Origin: Muricea muricata
Taxonomy: Eukaryota > Cnidaria > Anthozoa > Malacalcyonacea > Plexauridae
Direction: 5' to 3'
Length of the DNA stretch: 64,000 nt
NCBI GenBank assembly: GCA_963855995.1
Contig: OY979717.1
Location: 50,729,744-50,793,743 of the forward strand
Shown here: piece after piece, positions 1 to 11,400 of the stretch
Layout of the letters: each line of letters opens with the position of its first letter
Position numbering within the stretch: position 1 is the first letter of the stretch
The notes under the pieces: generated by a model
Told to the model about the DNA's origin: nothing
Seen by the model: only the letters and a program-made list of their open reading frames with translations
Databases searched by the model: none
Translations under genes and position numbers: made by a program

Positions 1-108
1 AACTACCGCTCCAATAGCTCAGATAGCCCAAGATAGCTTGGTATTCAGGAAAACTCGAGTTAAACCTCAGATCTTTTGAGAACTCTAGGGTTGCCTCGTA
101 GTATTTGG

Positions 109-429
109 TTAAGTTTTTGACGCAAATGGCTTTGACGAATTGTTTCCATACAATTCGTGTTTGGTAATTCGTTCAATGACTTCCAGACCATGCATTGTCC
201 ATACTTCTTCTTCCGATATCATGAGACATTCGTGCCTGCTTTGACTCGGATGATTTACTTCACAACCACAACACTTTTCTTGACAAAGTTTATTCACTTT
301 ATGACCAACAACTTCCGAGAATATAGCATTCAGTAGATTGCATAAGTTTTGTATTTCCCAAGGTACAACTTCATCGACGTGTAGATTATTTGCCCAAAAT
401 ATCGGTTCGGCTGAGTTGAAAGTGTTCAT
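109..429 (-). CDS. Small Cys/His-motif Polinton protein (HPSQ family), probably truncated
   Basis: A 106-residue ORF with its ATG at 429. Its centre carries the compact module CCGCEVNHPSQSRHECLM, whose Cys and His spacing suggests zinc binding, followed by an acidic EEE-W segment. A related protein lies at 18730-19269 (shared CLMI/T-EEE-W-MDGL/MHGL pattern), and the same CGC/HLSQ/H-x-C module occurs at 10837-11034. It is transcribed away from the polymerase gene, from a shared promoter region with a TATA-like AATATAAAC about 60 nt upstream. The C-terminus is shorter than the related gene at the right end, so it may be truncated or frameshifted near 109. Function unknown; the family is recognised only from Polintons. 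Confidence 0.5.
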   Translation of the reverse strand: MNTFNSAEPIFWANNLHVDEVVPWEIQNLCNLLNAIFSEVVGHKVNKLCQEKCCGCEVNHPSQSRHECLMISEEEVWTMHGLEVIERITKHELYGNNSSKPFASKT

Positions 430-484
430 TCTGAGATGAGTGTTTGTATTTGTTTGTGGAATGAATAGTAATTTTAATGAGTTG

Positions 485-620
485 GTTTATATTGTGTGTA
501 TGTGTGCGCACGGTGTGCGCACACCTCATGACGTCATAGCTTATCTGTGATTGGTTTAGAGCGTTTAGTAATGTGCGCACGGTGTGCGCACGGTGCCGTC
601 ATGATGCAGTCTTATAAATA
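485..620. promoter_or_regulatory. Bidirectional promoter between HPSQ gene and DNA polymerase gene
   Basis: The divergent spacer has near-symmetric control sites. A TATA box, TATAAATA, lies at 613-620, 60 nt before the polymerase ATG. A reverse-strand TATA lies at 485-492, serving the leftward gene. Two copies of GTGCGCACGGTGTGCGCAC sit at 504-522 and 573-591, each just outside a TATA box. Between them are a perfect CRE palindrome TGACGTCA (529-536) and an inverted CCAAT box in GATTGGTT (549-556). These look like RNA polymerase II promoter elements. Which factors bind the 19-mer is unknown; it contains two TGCGCA half sites. Confidence 0.65.
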
Positions 621-679
621 CGGGTTTTTCGGCGAGAATTGGCATAGTGCATTTATCGTTCATCGGAAAAACATTGAAT

Positions 680-3600
680 ATGGATAAAGAAATAATCAAT
701 TGTCACACAATAGCGGAGTTAAATTCTCTGCAGAGAATGCATACATTGACTGACCAAGAGCAGCAGCTTGTATTTGAAAGGCAAATGGAAATTTTCCAAC
801 GGATAAGGGAATGGCATATAGAAAATGAGCAGTTGGGACTCGCACCCGATCTTACTGATACTTGGACGCCGGAACAACGTGAAAGATTTTTACGCGATTG
901 AGAAGATGATGAGGTTTTTACACAAGTTAATCGTGGCGAGAAGAGAACCTATGATGAAATGATGGATGGTGATGAGCCCGTCCAAATGAATGATGCATTG
1001 CAACTGAACCGGGGGGAGAAAAGATCTTATGATGAAATGCTGGATGGCGATCGACTACATGAAGTATTCCAACAAATATTGGATGAGACGATTGGCGGCG
1101 TTCCACCACAAGACCAAGTACGTGTCATACTGCATTCAACCCAGTTGGAATATCCTATTACTTTTCCATTCATGGCTCCTCACCGTTTAACGACTGAGCG
1201 AATTCTTACCGAGTTTCAACGCGTCATTCAATCCAATCAAAAATTCCGACTGAACGATACCGTGGATGTCAACGTTATTCATGTCAGCATGCCGAGCGGT
1301 GGTAAAGGCAGTAAACAAAGTGAAGTGAATCTCGAAAAACATCCAGAAAAGAAAAGATCGATCGTCCAAATCCAGAATGATGATGATTTATGTATGGCGC
1401 GAGCCCTCGTAGTTGCTAAAGCCAAGCTTGATAACGACCAACACTACAAGAGTATAGTGGACCATCGCAGGCCGATGCAAACGCGTTTGGCACAAGAACT
1501 CCACCAAAATGCTGGCGTGCCTCTTGGTCCGTGCGGACCCGAGCAAGCCAAACAGTTTTATGCGTATTTGGCCGATTATCAAATCAGTATCGTGTCCAAA
1601 GAATACGGCAATAAAATCATCTATGCTGGTCCAGAGAAAGACAAGAAGATTTACCTGTACATGCACAACAACCATTATGACGTCATCACCAAGATGCCTG
1701 GATTTTTTGCTCGGGTTTACTATTGCCATACGTGCAAGAAGGCTTACGACAATCAGGAAGAGCACCGGTGCCCGAACGACTGCAAGTGTTGCGGGTTTCC
1801 TTCCGAATGTCCCATTGTGTCTTGGGTTGTCACGATTGTCATCGATTGTTCAAGAGCTAACAGTGTTACGAACAACATAAACAGTCTAGAGGCGATGCCC
1901 GATCCGTTTGCCAAAGTCTAGTCAAATGTACGAAATGTCAAAAAGTCGTCCCACGGTATAAACAACTGCCCGAGAAACATCGATGCGGACTGACAAAGTG
2001 CTGAATCTGTGGTAAATTTGTGCAACTCGATGGTCATCGCTGTTTTATCCAACAAGAGACAAAAAAGAGAAAAACAAGTTCTGTGGAAGAAGAAGAAGAA
2101 GTACCCGAAAACGGGTACGACGTGTCGGCCTTCTTCGATACCGAATGTCGACAAGGTGAACGTGAACAAGAAGACGAACCGGTTGAAGAGTCATTGCAAG
2201 AATTGTTATTCTTTGATTTTGAGTGTCGACAGGAAAACGGGAACCACGAACCCAATTTGTGTATTGTTCAAAACGGGGCTGGTGATGAATGGATTTTCCA
2301 AGGCAACAATACACGGGACGAGTTCTGCGAATGGCTGTTCACGACGAAGCATGCCAACTGTACGGTCATGGTCCACAACTTCCAAGGGTATGATAGTTAT
2401 TTCGTCCTCCAGTATTTACGTGAACACGGTGTCAAGTACGATGTGATCATGCGTGGTGCTAAAGTCCTTAGTTTGACGGTGGAGATGTTTAACATCCGGT
2501 TCGTGGATTCGCTCAATTTCATACCCATGAAACTCGCTAGCTTCCCGAAAACCTTTGGGATTGAAGAACTCGCTAAAGGGTACTTCCCCCATTTATTCAA
2601 CAAGAAAGAAAACGAGAGTTACGTTGGCCCCATTCCACCTGCGCCCTACTACAACCCAAACGGAATGAATCCAAAAGATAGGGAAACGTTTATGGCATGA
2701 CACACGGCGAAGAAAGAAAGCAATTACGTGTTCAATTTTCAAGAAGAGATCGTAACGTACTGTCGTTCCGATGTCGATATTCTCCGACGGTGCTGCCTAG
2801 AATTTCGCGAACTGTTTCATAACGTCACAGACATCGATCCGTTTACAACACTCACCATCGCGTCAGCCTGCCATCACGTGTATCGTACTAACTACCTCCT
2901 AAAAGATACGATCGCTATTATTCCACCGTTGGAATATTGCCCCAAGAACAAACAATCGTTGTTTGCCCATAAATGGCTCTCGTACACGGCCGAAAAAAAC
3001 GAAACTTATATCCAACACGCACGTAACGGTGGGGAGAAACGTGTTGGTCCCTATTTGCTTGACGGCTACCACCAAGAAACCCATACGGCCTACGAAGTCC
3101 ATGGTTGTTTCTGGCATGGATGTCCAAGATGTTACGCTCGCGATACCGTGAACCGGGTCAATCGCAAAACCATGCAGGAACTCCATTGTTCTACCGTCGA
3201 AAAGATCGAGTACTTGAGACGTCAAGGCTACAACGTCGTGGAAATAAGGGAATGCGACTTCAACCGGGAATTGAATAACGACGAAGACATGAAACATTAC
3301 TTCGATCATTACCACATTGCCGACCCGTTAGAGCCACGTGATGCTTTGTACGGCTGTCGAACCAACGCCGCGAAATTGTACCATCGTTGTCAAGGAGACG
3401 AACAGATCAAGTACGTGGACTTTACCAGCCTATACCCTCATGTCAACCGATCCAAAGCCGTACCTACAGGTCACCCAGAAATTATTACCGAGAATTTTAA
3501 CGAAGACGTTTCCAACTATTTCGGGTTGATCAAATGCACGGTATTACCACCTCGCGGTTTACTCGATCCCGTTCTTCCGTATCATGCTCAAGACAAGTTG

Positions 3601-4664
3601 ATGTTTGCCTTGTGCAAAATGTGCGCTGATATCGGGAATCAGACCCTGTGCACACATTCCGATGCTGAAAGGGCTATTCAAGGAACGTGGTGTAGTGTTG
3701 AAGTGATGAAAGCTTTGGAGAAAGGCTATCGGATCGTCCAATTGCACGAAGTGTGGCATTTCCCTCAAAAAACTGATACCTTGTTCAAAGAATATATTGA
3801 CACGTTCGCCAAGATCAAGCTGGAAGCAAGCGGTTATCCTAAGAATTGCGTCACGGACGAACAAAAGCAATGGTACGTCAATGATATTTTGCAAAATCAA
3901 GGCATTCAATTGGATCCGACCAAAATTGTTTACAACCCAGGATTACGTGCCTTGGCCAAACTCATGCTGAACTCGTTTTGGGGTAAATTTGCGCAACGAT
4001 CGAATTTGGTCAAGACTGAGCAGATTGACGACCCACAACTGTTTTTTGACTACTTGACGTCCGACGAAATCACCGTGCTCGATGCCAATCTCGTGAGTGG
4101 TGAAATCATGGAAATCCGATACAAGTTTGGCGACAAGTTCGTTCAACCTGATCCCAAAACCAATGTGGTCATTGCCGCGTTCACCACCGCGTATGCACGG
4201 CTCCAATTGTACGAAGAGCTCAACATGCTACAAGAACGCGTGTTGTACTATGACACCAACTCGGTGATTTATCTCAGCCAGCCTGGACAACCCGAACCTC
4301 GATTGGGTAACTGTATTGGCGATTTAACTGATGAATTGAGAGGCGAGCACATCACGGTATTTGCGTCAGGCGGACTGAAGAATTATTGTTACAAAACCAA
4401 TACCGGAAAAACCGAAGTCAAAGTACGTGGGATCACGTTGAATTGTACGGCACGACAAAAGGTCAATTTCGATGTGATTTGTGCATTGGTGTTCCTACGG
4501 GGAGAGTGTGGTGTGACGGGACAAGTCTCGGTAGACATTCCGTTCAGAATCACCAGAAATACCCAAACGAAAGAAATTCAGACAAAACGTATGAAGATTA
4601 TCGTATTGTGTATAACAAACGTGTCATCAAAGACAATTACAAGACATTACCTTATGGATATTAA
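680..4664 (+). pseudogene. Protein-primed type B DNA polymerase of Polinton 1, broken
   Basis: Replicates the element by protein priming. The first ATG is at 680. The N-terminal part has a duplicated NRGEKR-YDEM segment, then an OTU-like/N-terminal region and a Cys-rich zinc segment around 1730-2050. Exonuclease motifs are visible: FFDFEC (about 2212), HNFQGYDSYF (about 2374) and YCRSDVDIL (about 2758). Palm motif A is DFTSLYP (3418-3438) and motif B is LNSFWGKFAQR (about 3967). Motif C reads YDTNS, with the second catalytic Asp replaced by Asn at codon 4258-4260. Breaks are in-frame stops at 899-901, 1857-1859, 2002-2004 and 2698-2700, and frameshifts near 1800 and 4580. The conserved end, DNYKTLPYGY, is in the shifted frame and stops at 4664. 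Clearly a dead copy. Confidence 0.93.
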
Positions 4665-4666
4665 AC

Positions 4667-4866
4667 TGTTTATTTAACACAGCCGTAATTGGACGAGGTG
4701 TCATTTAACTATAAGTCATTATTATGCTGTTATTTAACACAGCTTAGGATAGGTAATTAAGCTGTTATTTAACACAGCTTGGAATAGGTAATTAAGCTGT
4801 TATTTTACACAGCTTAAAGCGTTATTTAACACGCCTAATCAGTCTTGCAGTTATTTAACACAGACA
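4667..4866. repeat. Six spaced copies of a GCTGTTATTTAACACAGC motif
   Basis: Directly after the polymerase stop, copies lie at about 4667, 4726, 4761, 4796, 4819 and 4848. They are separated by 15-45 nt; two spacers share GGATAGGTAATTAA or GAATAGGTAATTAA. Each copy has complementary ends (GCTGT/ACAGC), so it can fold as a small hairpin. It lies in the 3' region between convergent genes. A role in 3'-end formation or replication is only a guess. Confidence 0.7.
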
Positions 4867-4936
4867 AGACTAATGTAAATGTTGTTCAGAATAAAATGTT
4901 TTTGTGTGCTATAGCTTCGTGCTATTCACACGATTT

Positions 4937-5742
4937 TTAGTTATAATAACGGTCCAAATTCACGCCCGTCTGTTCTTCGAGCGATTTAATGTGTTTGGCG
5001 TTTTTTGCACCGAGTTCCCACATTATCATCTCTTTGGCGTTCATGAGGTAAGCAAAATCATTCCTTTGCGGTGCTTTAGGCACGGATATTCCGTTTAATG
5101 TTTCCAGCATGATTTGCGTCTGCAAAATCGATTGCAGTGTTGAATTATTCACAAGCGTTTCGAGTATTATATTTGTCTCCACCAGACACCGTATCAAATC
5201 CAACAGATCTTTTTTATTCGACAACCACGCACCAACAATATCTCTCCATGACATGTTTGCACCGCAAACACCTGTTCCGACTGACGGGAAAGCACACGAG
5301 CGTAATCGTTTAAATTGAAATTTCATTGCGTCCAATTCCGTGACGTCATAGTTTTCTGAGATATAGCCGTAGTGCACGCATATGCACCAACTTTCTGAAT
5401 CAACTTCTTATCATTGTGTGTTTTTCGTAGTGAAACTCCCAACTCCTCCGTTGTTAGTTCCCGGATGATTTTACAGTAGAAATTAGTAACGCCCATAGTT
5501 ATGCGAAGAACTACTTTGTTCTTGGCCATAAACACGACATCAATCGTCATCGTTACAGTATTTTCAAAATCTCTTGTTTCAGCTTTTGTTTGTTTTCCAC
5601 GCAAAAAACCGACTTCCAATGTTCGATGGGATGTTGAGCATGAATACTTAAATCTGCCGCACTCAGACTTTCCGTAAACGTTTTCATCACCGCAGTTTCC
5701 GAAGCACGTTGCAATGCTGTTCCCAGTTGAACAAGCCTTCGC
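4937..5742 (-). pseudogene. Unrecognised Polinton 1 gene, frameshifted, 5' end cut by the LINE
   Basis: Three overlapping reverse-strand reading frames follow each other without gaps: 5750-5553, about 5590-5323, and 5377-4937. This suggests one gene with two frameshifts near 5560-5580 and 5370. The last 146-residue piece contains a Trp-rich segment (SWRDIVGAW) and ends LDRYYN; it converges on the polymerase gene across the tandem repeat. No known domain is recognised. The upstream end runs straight into the 5' boundary of the LINE at about 5745, so the rest of the gene may lie beyond 10835, where a reverse-strand HPSQ-type ORF is also cut. Existence as a gene is likely; joining the pieces is inference. 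Confidence 0.4.
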
Positions 5743-5749
5743 GGGTGCA

Positions 5750-7618
5750 ATGAATTCTACGACTATTACCAACGTTTTATACAACTATTTCAGCCTGAAA
5801 AAGAATAAATTGCAATGGACTGGTACATTAGCAGATCTCAAAGCATTTGTGCTTACAGAAATAGACGAGAACATAGCTGAAAGTACATCTTGGCGATCTC
5901 CCAGCGGCGGGACATGGCAGTTTGACTCAAAGCCATTATCGGTAACGTGGCATTCAAAAAGTGGAAATATCTACTTCAAGGGAGACAATGGTGAAGATCT
6001 AACTGAACGAGTACACTCCTTAAACTTAAAGCAAGGGGAGCATGAATTAGTAGCAAAAACCGATAATCCTACGGAAGTCGAATTAGTAAAGCAAATCGAA
6101 AACGTGTCAGCCCGTATCGATATTGACGACTTGAGTGCTTGTAGCGCTGTTAAGTTGCCTAATATAACTGCCTCAGTAACTGAAGAAGTTCTTATGTCAA
6201 CAACAAATGGGGCAATTGCTGAAAAACATTCAAGTCAACATCATCAAAACGATGAAGCTATTTCTCAATCCCAAAGTCCAAATGCAAAAGTAGAATCAAC
6301 CAAAAGCAAAACAACTTTAAATTTGCATAAAGAGTCACAGAATATACACGCGGTGTCAAAGTCTCAAAATATCTTGGGAAACACAGATTTAAACTGTAAT
6401 TGTGAATTCGAAATTGGCACGTTGAAATCTAAGATGGAGAGATTTGCCGACAACGTTGCAAATAAACTAGATGATCTTACTTCCGAGATTCATAACATGA
6501 AAGAAAATAAACTATATTCGATTGTAGCTTTAGAAAATGTAATTGATGACCTAAAGAAAGAGAAACTTGATTTATACAAAACCAATGTCGACCTCAGAGA
6601 ACAAAAAATAAGTATGAAAAACACTATAGCGGACTTAAGTCTGACTAACGAGAATCTTAAAAACGAAAAAGCAAGTTTACTAACAGCTCTTCGGCTGATA
6701 CAGCTTGACCAAAATCAGCTGACTGCGAATGCAAATGCTGTAGAAAGAGAAAAGCCTTGGCAAGTCGTAAATGAGCGCAAAACTCTCGACGAAACTAAAA
6801 AACCTCCAAGTAACCCTGATACATTGCCGTATAATCTAAATGTAATGACGAGTGAATATCCTGATAAGGGGGGATGTATCCATGCGTAATCGATATGAGG
6901 TTTTAAGTGACAGTGATGAAAATCCCGATAATGAGTCAACAAACAAGCTAAATCCATCAAAGCAGGGACATAAAGAATCGAAGAAATCATATGCTAGTGC
7001 AGCAACATCAAAAAGTTCAAATGACCATAACTCTACTCAGAAGCATACAACAGACATTTCATCCAGCTCGTCTCTACGGGAGAATAAAGATAAAAATGAA
7101 GACGATAACAACAATCCAGTGACGATTATTGTTGGAGATTCTATGATTAAGGGACTCCGTCCAGACAAGATTTCTAAATCAGTTAAACACAAAACCCAGA
7201 TTAAGTCCTTTCCAGGCTCAACGGTGGAGGATCTAACCGACTACATAAAACCTTCCCTAAAGAGGAAACCTAAAAACATTATTCTACATGTTGGCGCATG
7301 TTGAAAAGAAAAAGTGCTAAAGATACTGCAAAGAACATTAAAAAGTTGTGTAAATCTATCAAATCAGACCATCCTCAAATGTCAATCAGTGTTTCCGAAA
7401 TTATCCATCGAGAAGACAATCAAGAGCTCATGAAGAAAGCAGTGGCAGTTAATAAAGAATTGTTCAGGTATAGTGAACAGAAAATGTTTTATCTAATTAG
7501 GAATGAAAATATTGACAAAAATAAGCTCAATCTGTATGGGCTGCATCTAAATAAACAAGGTTCAGCAGAATTAGCCAAAAACATTATTTATCATATAAAC
7601 TGTCTGAAGTATCTTTGA
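5750..7618 (+). pseudogene. LINE ORF1: coiled-coil plus SGNH-hydrolase (esterase) domain, frameshifted
   Basis: ORF1 proteins of the CR1/L2 group bind RNA, and many carry an esterase. The first ATG in a sensible context is at 5750. The N-terminal 90 residues form a compact globular segment rich in Trp and Gly; then follows a low-complexity stretch and a long heptad-like coiled coil (about 6410-6700). The esterase begins at about 7124 with the block-I motif IIVGDSMIKG and ends with the catalytic-His block LHLNKQG near 7540. Frameshifts lie near 6870 and 7300; the second falls where the block-III GxND motif should be. The N-terminal domain is one I associate with cnidarian LINEs, but I cannot name it. 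Confidence 0.82.
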
Positions 7619-7631
7619 TTCTACTGAGCAG

Positions 7632-10567
7632 TTGGCAGAGAAAATCCCTGAGGAACCCCTTACCGTACACACTAGTCAAGTTGAAAATAAACTAGATTTA
7701 AAAGGCTTTTCGATAATGCATTTAAACATTGCCAGCTTAATTAAACATATTGACCAATTAAGAACGATACTATTAGAAAAGCCGTGCCTCATTCTAAGTA
7801 TTAATGAAACTAGACTAAGTAAGAATATTGATGATGGCTTTATTAAAATAGATGGCTACGATGTTTTCCGGGCCGATCGAAACCGAACAGGTGGTGGAGT
7901 GGCTTTATATGTCAAAACGGCTATAAACGCCAATCTGCGACAAGACTTAGTTTCTGACGACCTTGAAATAATATGTTTGGAAATAAAAAGACGAAAAAGC
8001 AGGCCATGTTTCGTTATTAGTTGGTACAGACCGCCAAATAGTCCAACTGAAATATTTCAGAAATTTGAAACAATGCTTCGTAAACTAGAGGCAGAAGGAA
8101 AAGAATATCACATAGTGGGCAACTTAAATTGTAATTTGTTGGATACTGAAAAGAATATCCATAGTCGACAACTTACAGATATCATGGATATTTATCAGTT
8201 AGAACAGATTATAACAAAACCAACACGAATCACAACTGACACGTCATCATTAATTGATGTATTTATCACCAACAGTCCACAAAAAGTGAAATCGAGTGGA
8301 GTGATTCGTCTAGGTATTAGCGACCACTATATGATTTATGTATGTACAAAAGATGCAATAAATAGATCGCCTCCCAAAATCGTCGAATCACGATCTTTTA
8401 AAAACTACAACAAATTTGCATTTAGAAGGGATCTGTACGATACACTAAATTCGGCCAACATAGAAAAAGAGTTAGACCCAAACAAAATGTGGGAAATTTG
8501 GAAGAATGTGTTTACTTCTATTGCAGATAAACACACGCTCCACTGAGAACGCGTAAAGTTAGAAGTAAACACACACCATGGCTGACTAATGAAATCAAGA
8601 AACATATGAATAATCGCGACTATTTAAAACAAAAAGCGATTCAGACAAAATCTCGGTATTCTTACGAGGCGTATAAAATAGCACGAAATAAGACCAACAA
8701 AATAGTAGAAAAAGCCAAGTCAAGATATTTCCAACATACTATAAATAACAATGGCAACGATCCAAAGCAGTTATAGAAGAGTGTCAACCTCATTAGAGGT
8801 AAAGAATCAAAAACAACTAATATAACCTCTTTAGAAGTAGAGGAAGAAACTGTTACAGGTGATAAAAATATTGATGAAACTTTGAATTCCTTTTTCGTAA
8901 ATGTGGGTCCGTCACTTTCGGAAAAATTGCCAGAAAGTCAAAACAATTATGCTGATTATTTGCAATATTATGCACACAATGCCTTTACCTTTGACGAGGT
9001 TAGTGAAAATGACACCTTAAAGTTGCTTTGTAACTTAAAGGATCCAAAATCTACCGGTCCAGATAAGATCAATGCGAGACTAGTCAAGGATTCTGCTGAA
9101 GTAATTTGTCCTATACATTGACAAAACTTTTCAACAGATCCTTGCGGCAAGGGATTTTCCCTGAAGATCTTAAAAATACTACTGTTTCTCCCATATATAA
9201 AAACGGTGACAAATCGGACTGTAGCAATTATAGACCGATTTCTGTTTTATCGACCATTGCAAAAATTTTGGAAAAAATTGTTTATAATCAATTAATTCTT
9301 ATATAAATGAGAACAATATCTTAACAAATAACCAATTTGGATTTCGAAAATCTCATTCAACGACAACATCATTACTAAAATCCACAAATAAATGGTTTTT
9401 GAATATTGACAAAGGTCTTATAAATGGAGTTTTATTTTCAGATCTACGGAAAGCATTTGACACCGTTGACCATAAAATCTTAATTGATAAGTTAAAATTT
9501 TATGGAATTACAGGGAGTACCCTAAACTGGTTTGTATCTTATCTAGACAAAAGATATCAAACATGTAAAGTAAATAATGTCAAATCATCTAGGAAATTAA
9601 TTAAGTGTGGGGTTCCACAGGGATTAAATTTAGGGCCTCTACTTTTCCTGTTGTATGTCAATGACCTGCCAAATTGTCTTGATCAAGCAGAACCCTCTAT
9701 GTTTGCAGATGATACTAATGTTTCTACATCAGCAGAATCTGTAGAGAAACTAGAGACACAACTAATCTCGAACTTGATAATATTTATCGCTGGTTAGTAG
9801 CAAATAGACTAACGCTAAATGTTTCCAAAACAGAATATATGATTATTGGCTCTCGTCACAATCTAGGTAAGATTGAGAAAGACCCGATAGTCAAAATTGG
9901 TAGTGAAACTGTAAATAGGGTTCATACATCAAAGACTCTTGGCGTGATCATTGACGATAAGTTGAAGTGGGAAAATCAAATTGATAGCATAAGCAAAAAA
10001 GTTTCACGCGGAATTGAAGCGATAAAATTAATCAAACCGTATCTCCCTAAGAAGTGCCTAACCCAGGTTTATAACGCTCTTGTTCAACCATATTTTGATT
10101 ACTGCTCCCTGGTATGGCAAAATTGCAAACTAGAGTTACAGTCGAAACTTCAAAAACTTCAAAATAGGGCAGCAAGAATCATCACCGAAGATAATTGGGA
10201 AATTCGTTCCAAGGATGTTCTGAAAAAACTAAATTGGCTACCACTTAATCAGTTACGATTGACTGATACGCTATTGTTTATGCACAAAATATTAAAAGAT
10301 GAAGTTCCAATATCAATCTCTGACCAGTTCCAATTATCAGTAAATAACCAATACAATTTACGTAGTAATTGCACTATGCTAAAACTTGCAAAACCTAGAA
10401 CAAACACATTGAAACGAAGTTTTAGCTACCATGCTGCTAAAACCTGGAATAAACTGCCAACTGATTTGAAGAATCTAAGTATATCTGATAAGTTATTCAA
10501 ACATAACTTACAAGATTTCATCAATGAAAATCCTTCATTTGTAAGTAACTTTTCAAGTTATTTATAA
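7632..10567 (+). pseudogene. LINE ORF2: AP endonuclease and reverse transcriptase, broken
   Basis: The endonuclease domain spans about 7710-8400: LSINETRLS contains the catalytic Glu, and SDHYMIY the catalytic His. The GDxN block reads GNLNCNL, with Asp replaced by Asn. Reverse transcriptase follows: NYRPISVLS (near 9230), motif A FSDLRKAFDTVDH (near 9437), motif B GVPQGLNLGPLLF (near 9610) and motif C FADDTN (near 9702). The C-terminal thumb and tail region is a single frame from 9839 to the stop at 10567. Breaks are a frameshift near 8543, a stop near 8776 and frameshifts near 9115, 9300 and 9770. The motif B Ser-to-Leu change and Asp loss in the endonuclease agree with old decay. Confidence 0.9.
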
Positions 10568-10836
10568 ATGCTAAATCTATATAATTATGTATCCTACTTC
10601 TATCATTACCAATTTATCATTAGCTTTATATATTCAGTAATTCTAATGTAATATGCATGCCATTAATTCTTGTATTTTGACGTTTTTATCTTATTATCTC
10701 TACACGGCCTTATGAAAAGCAACCTTTTTTTGTTATCTAATTAATAATATTGTACCTCTTTTTATCTATATTGGCTTAGATAGGTTGATAAGTTACCGTG
10801 TATAAAGAATTTTAAATAATAATGATAATAATAATA

Positions 10837-11034
10837 CTCGAGTCGTTTAAACTTTCTCATGTACAAACACGTGTGGTGCGTTTGAGAGAGATGGGTGATG
10901 GTGCACCCTTCGCAATTTTCGCGAACCAAACAATATATATGTCTTGCTATTTCCTTCGCGGAGACTTTTAAGAGTTTTCTCTTGATATGTTTTCGACGAT
11001 AACGTGCAATCATTTCCTTTTCATCGATATCCAT
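10837..11034 (-). pseudogene. HPSQ-type Cys/His-motif protein, 3' part cut off by the LINE
   Basis: The ATG is at 11034. It begins with an acidic then strongly basic N-terminus (RYRRKHIKRKLLK), then the Cys/His module ENCEGCTITHLSQTHHTC, matching the module of the 109-429 protein. The frame then runs into the AAT-rich LINE tail, giving an artificial Tyr-rich end, so the LINE insertion removed its C-terminus. It is divergent from the myristoylated-protein gene at 11123. Function unknown. Confidence 0.5.
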
Positions 11035-11122
11035 CTTCACCGTACGAGCGCTGGACGCTAAATGAAAAGATTTGCAAGAACGTTCTTCTTTTTAATTGAG
11101 AAGCGGAGCTCGTCACGTGAAC

Positions 11123-11350
11123 ATGGGTCAATCCGGAAGTAAAAATCCAAAGATTAACAAAAATCATAATAGGCAGAAAATGTTTAGAATAAGTATAAGT
11201 GTAGGTCGAAACGATCTGAATGTAGAGGGACATTTACAAATGGGTTACAATAGTAAAACCATCAAAAACTACAACAGACCTGTCGAGACATAACCTGTTG
11301 AGACACAGCCTGTTCCGACCCAAGAGGAACCACCGAATGGTGAAGAATAA
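11123..11350 (+). pseudogene. Small N-myristoylated-type protein of Polinton 1, with premature stop
   Basis: The ATG at 11123 opens with MGQSGSK, a good N-myristoylation signal (Gly2, Ser at 6, Lys at 7), then a basic patch and alternating hydrophobic residues (RISISVGRNDLNVEGHLQMG) that suggest beta strands. An in-frame TAA at 11291-11293 falls inside a PVET repeat; the same frame continues to a second stop at 11350 after a Pro/Glu tail. A comparable short protein starting MGCQQS lies at 37584 in Polinton 2. The likely site of action is a host or virion membrane. The family is inferred from the motif and context only. Confidence 0.52.
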
Positions 11351-11400
11351 AACACCGCGCAATAAACGTATTGGTTTCATTCAACAAACGATCGTTGAAC

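Larger units (their letters stand above)
5745..10835 (+). mobile_element. CR1/L2-like LINE, near full length, inserted in Polinton 1
   Basis: A two-ORF non-LTR retrotransposon: ORF1 with an SGNH-esterase domain, ORF2 with an APE-type endonuclease and reverse transcriptase, then a 3' region ending in a short AAT-rich microsatellite (about 10812-10835), as is usual for the CR1/L2 clades. The left edge is approximate and no target duplication was found, which also fits this group. It carries at least three frameshifts and several altered catalytic residues, so it is immobile. It splits reverse-strand Polinton genes on either side. Confidence 0.9.

Noticed and set aside
2009..2446. Overlapping forward ORF in another frame of the polymerase
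   Set aside because: The exonuclease motifs are in the other frame; this one is a shadow.
4667..4866. CRISPR array
   Set aside because: Six short irregular repeats with AT-rich partly repeated spacers in an animal transposon; no cas genes.
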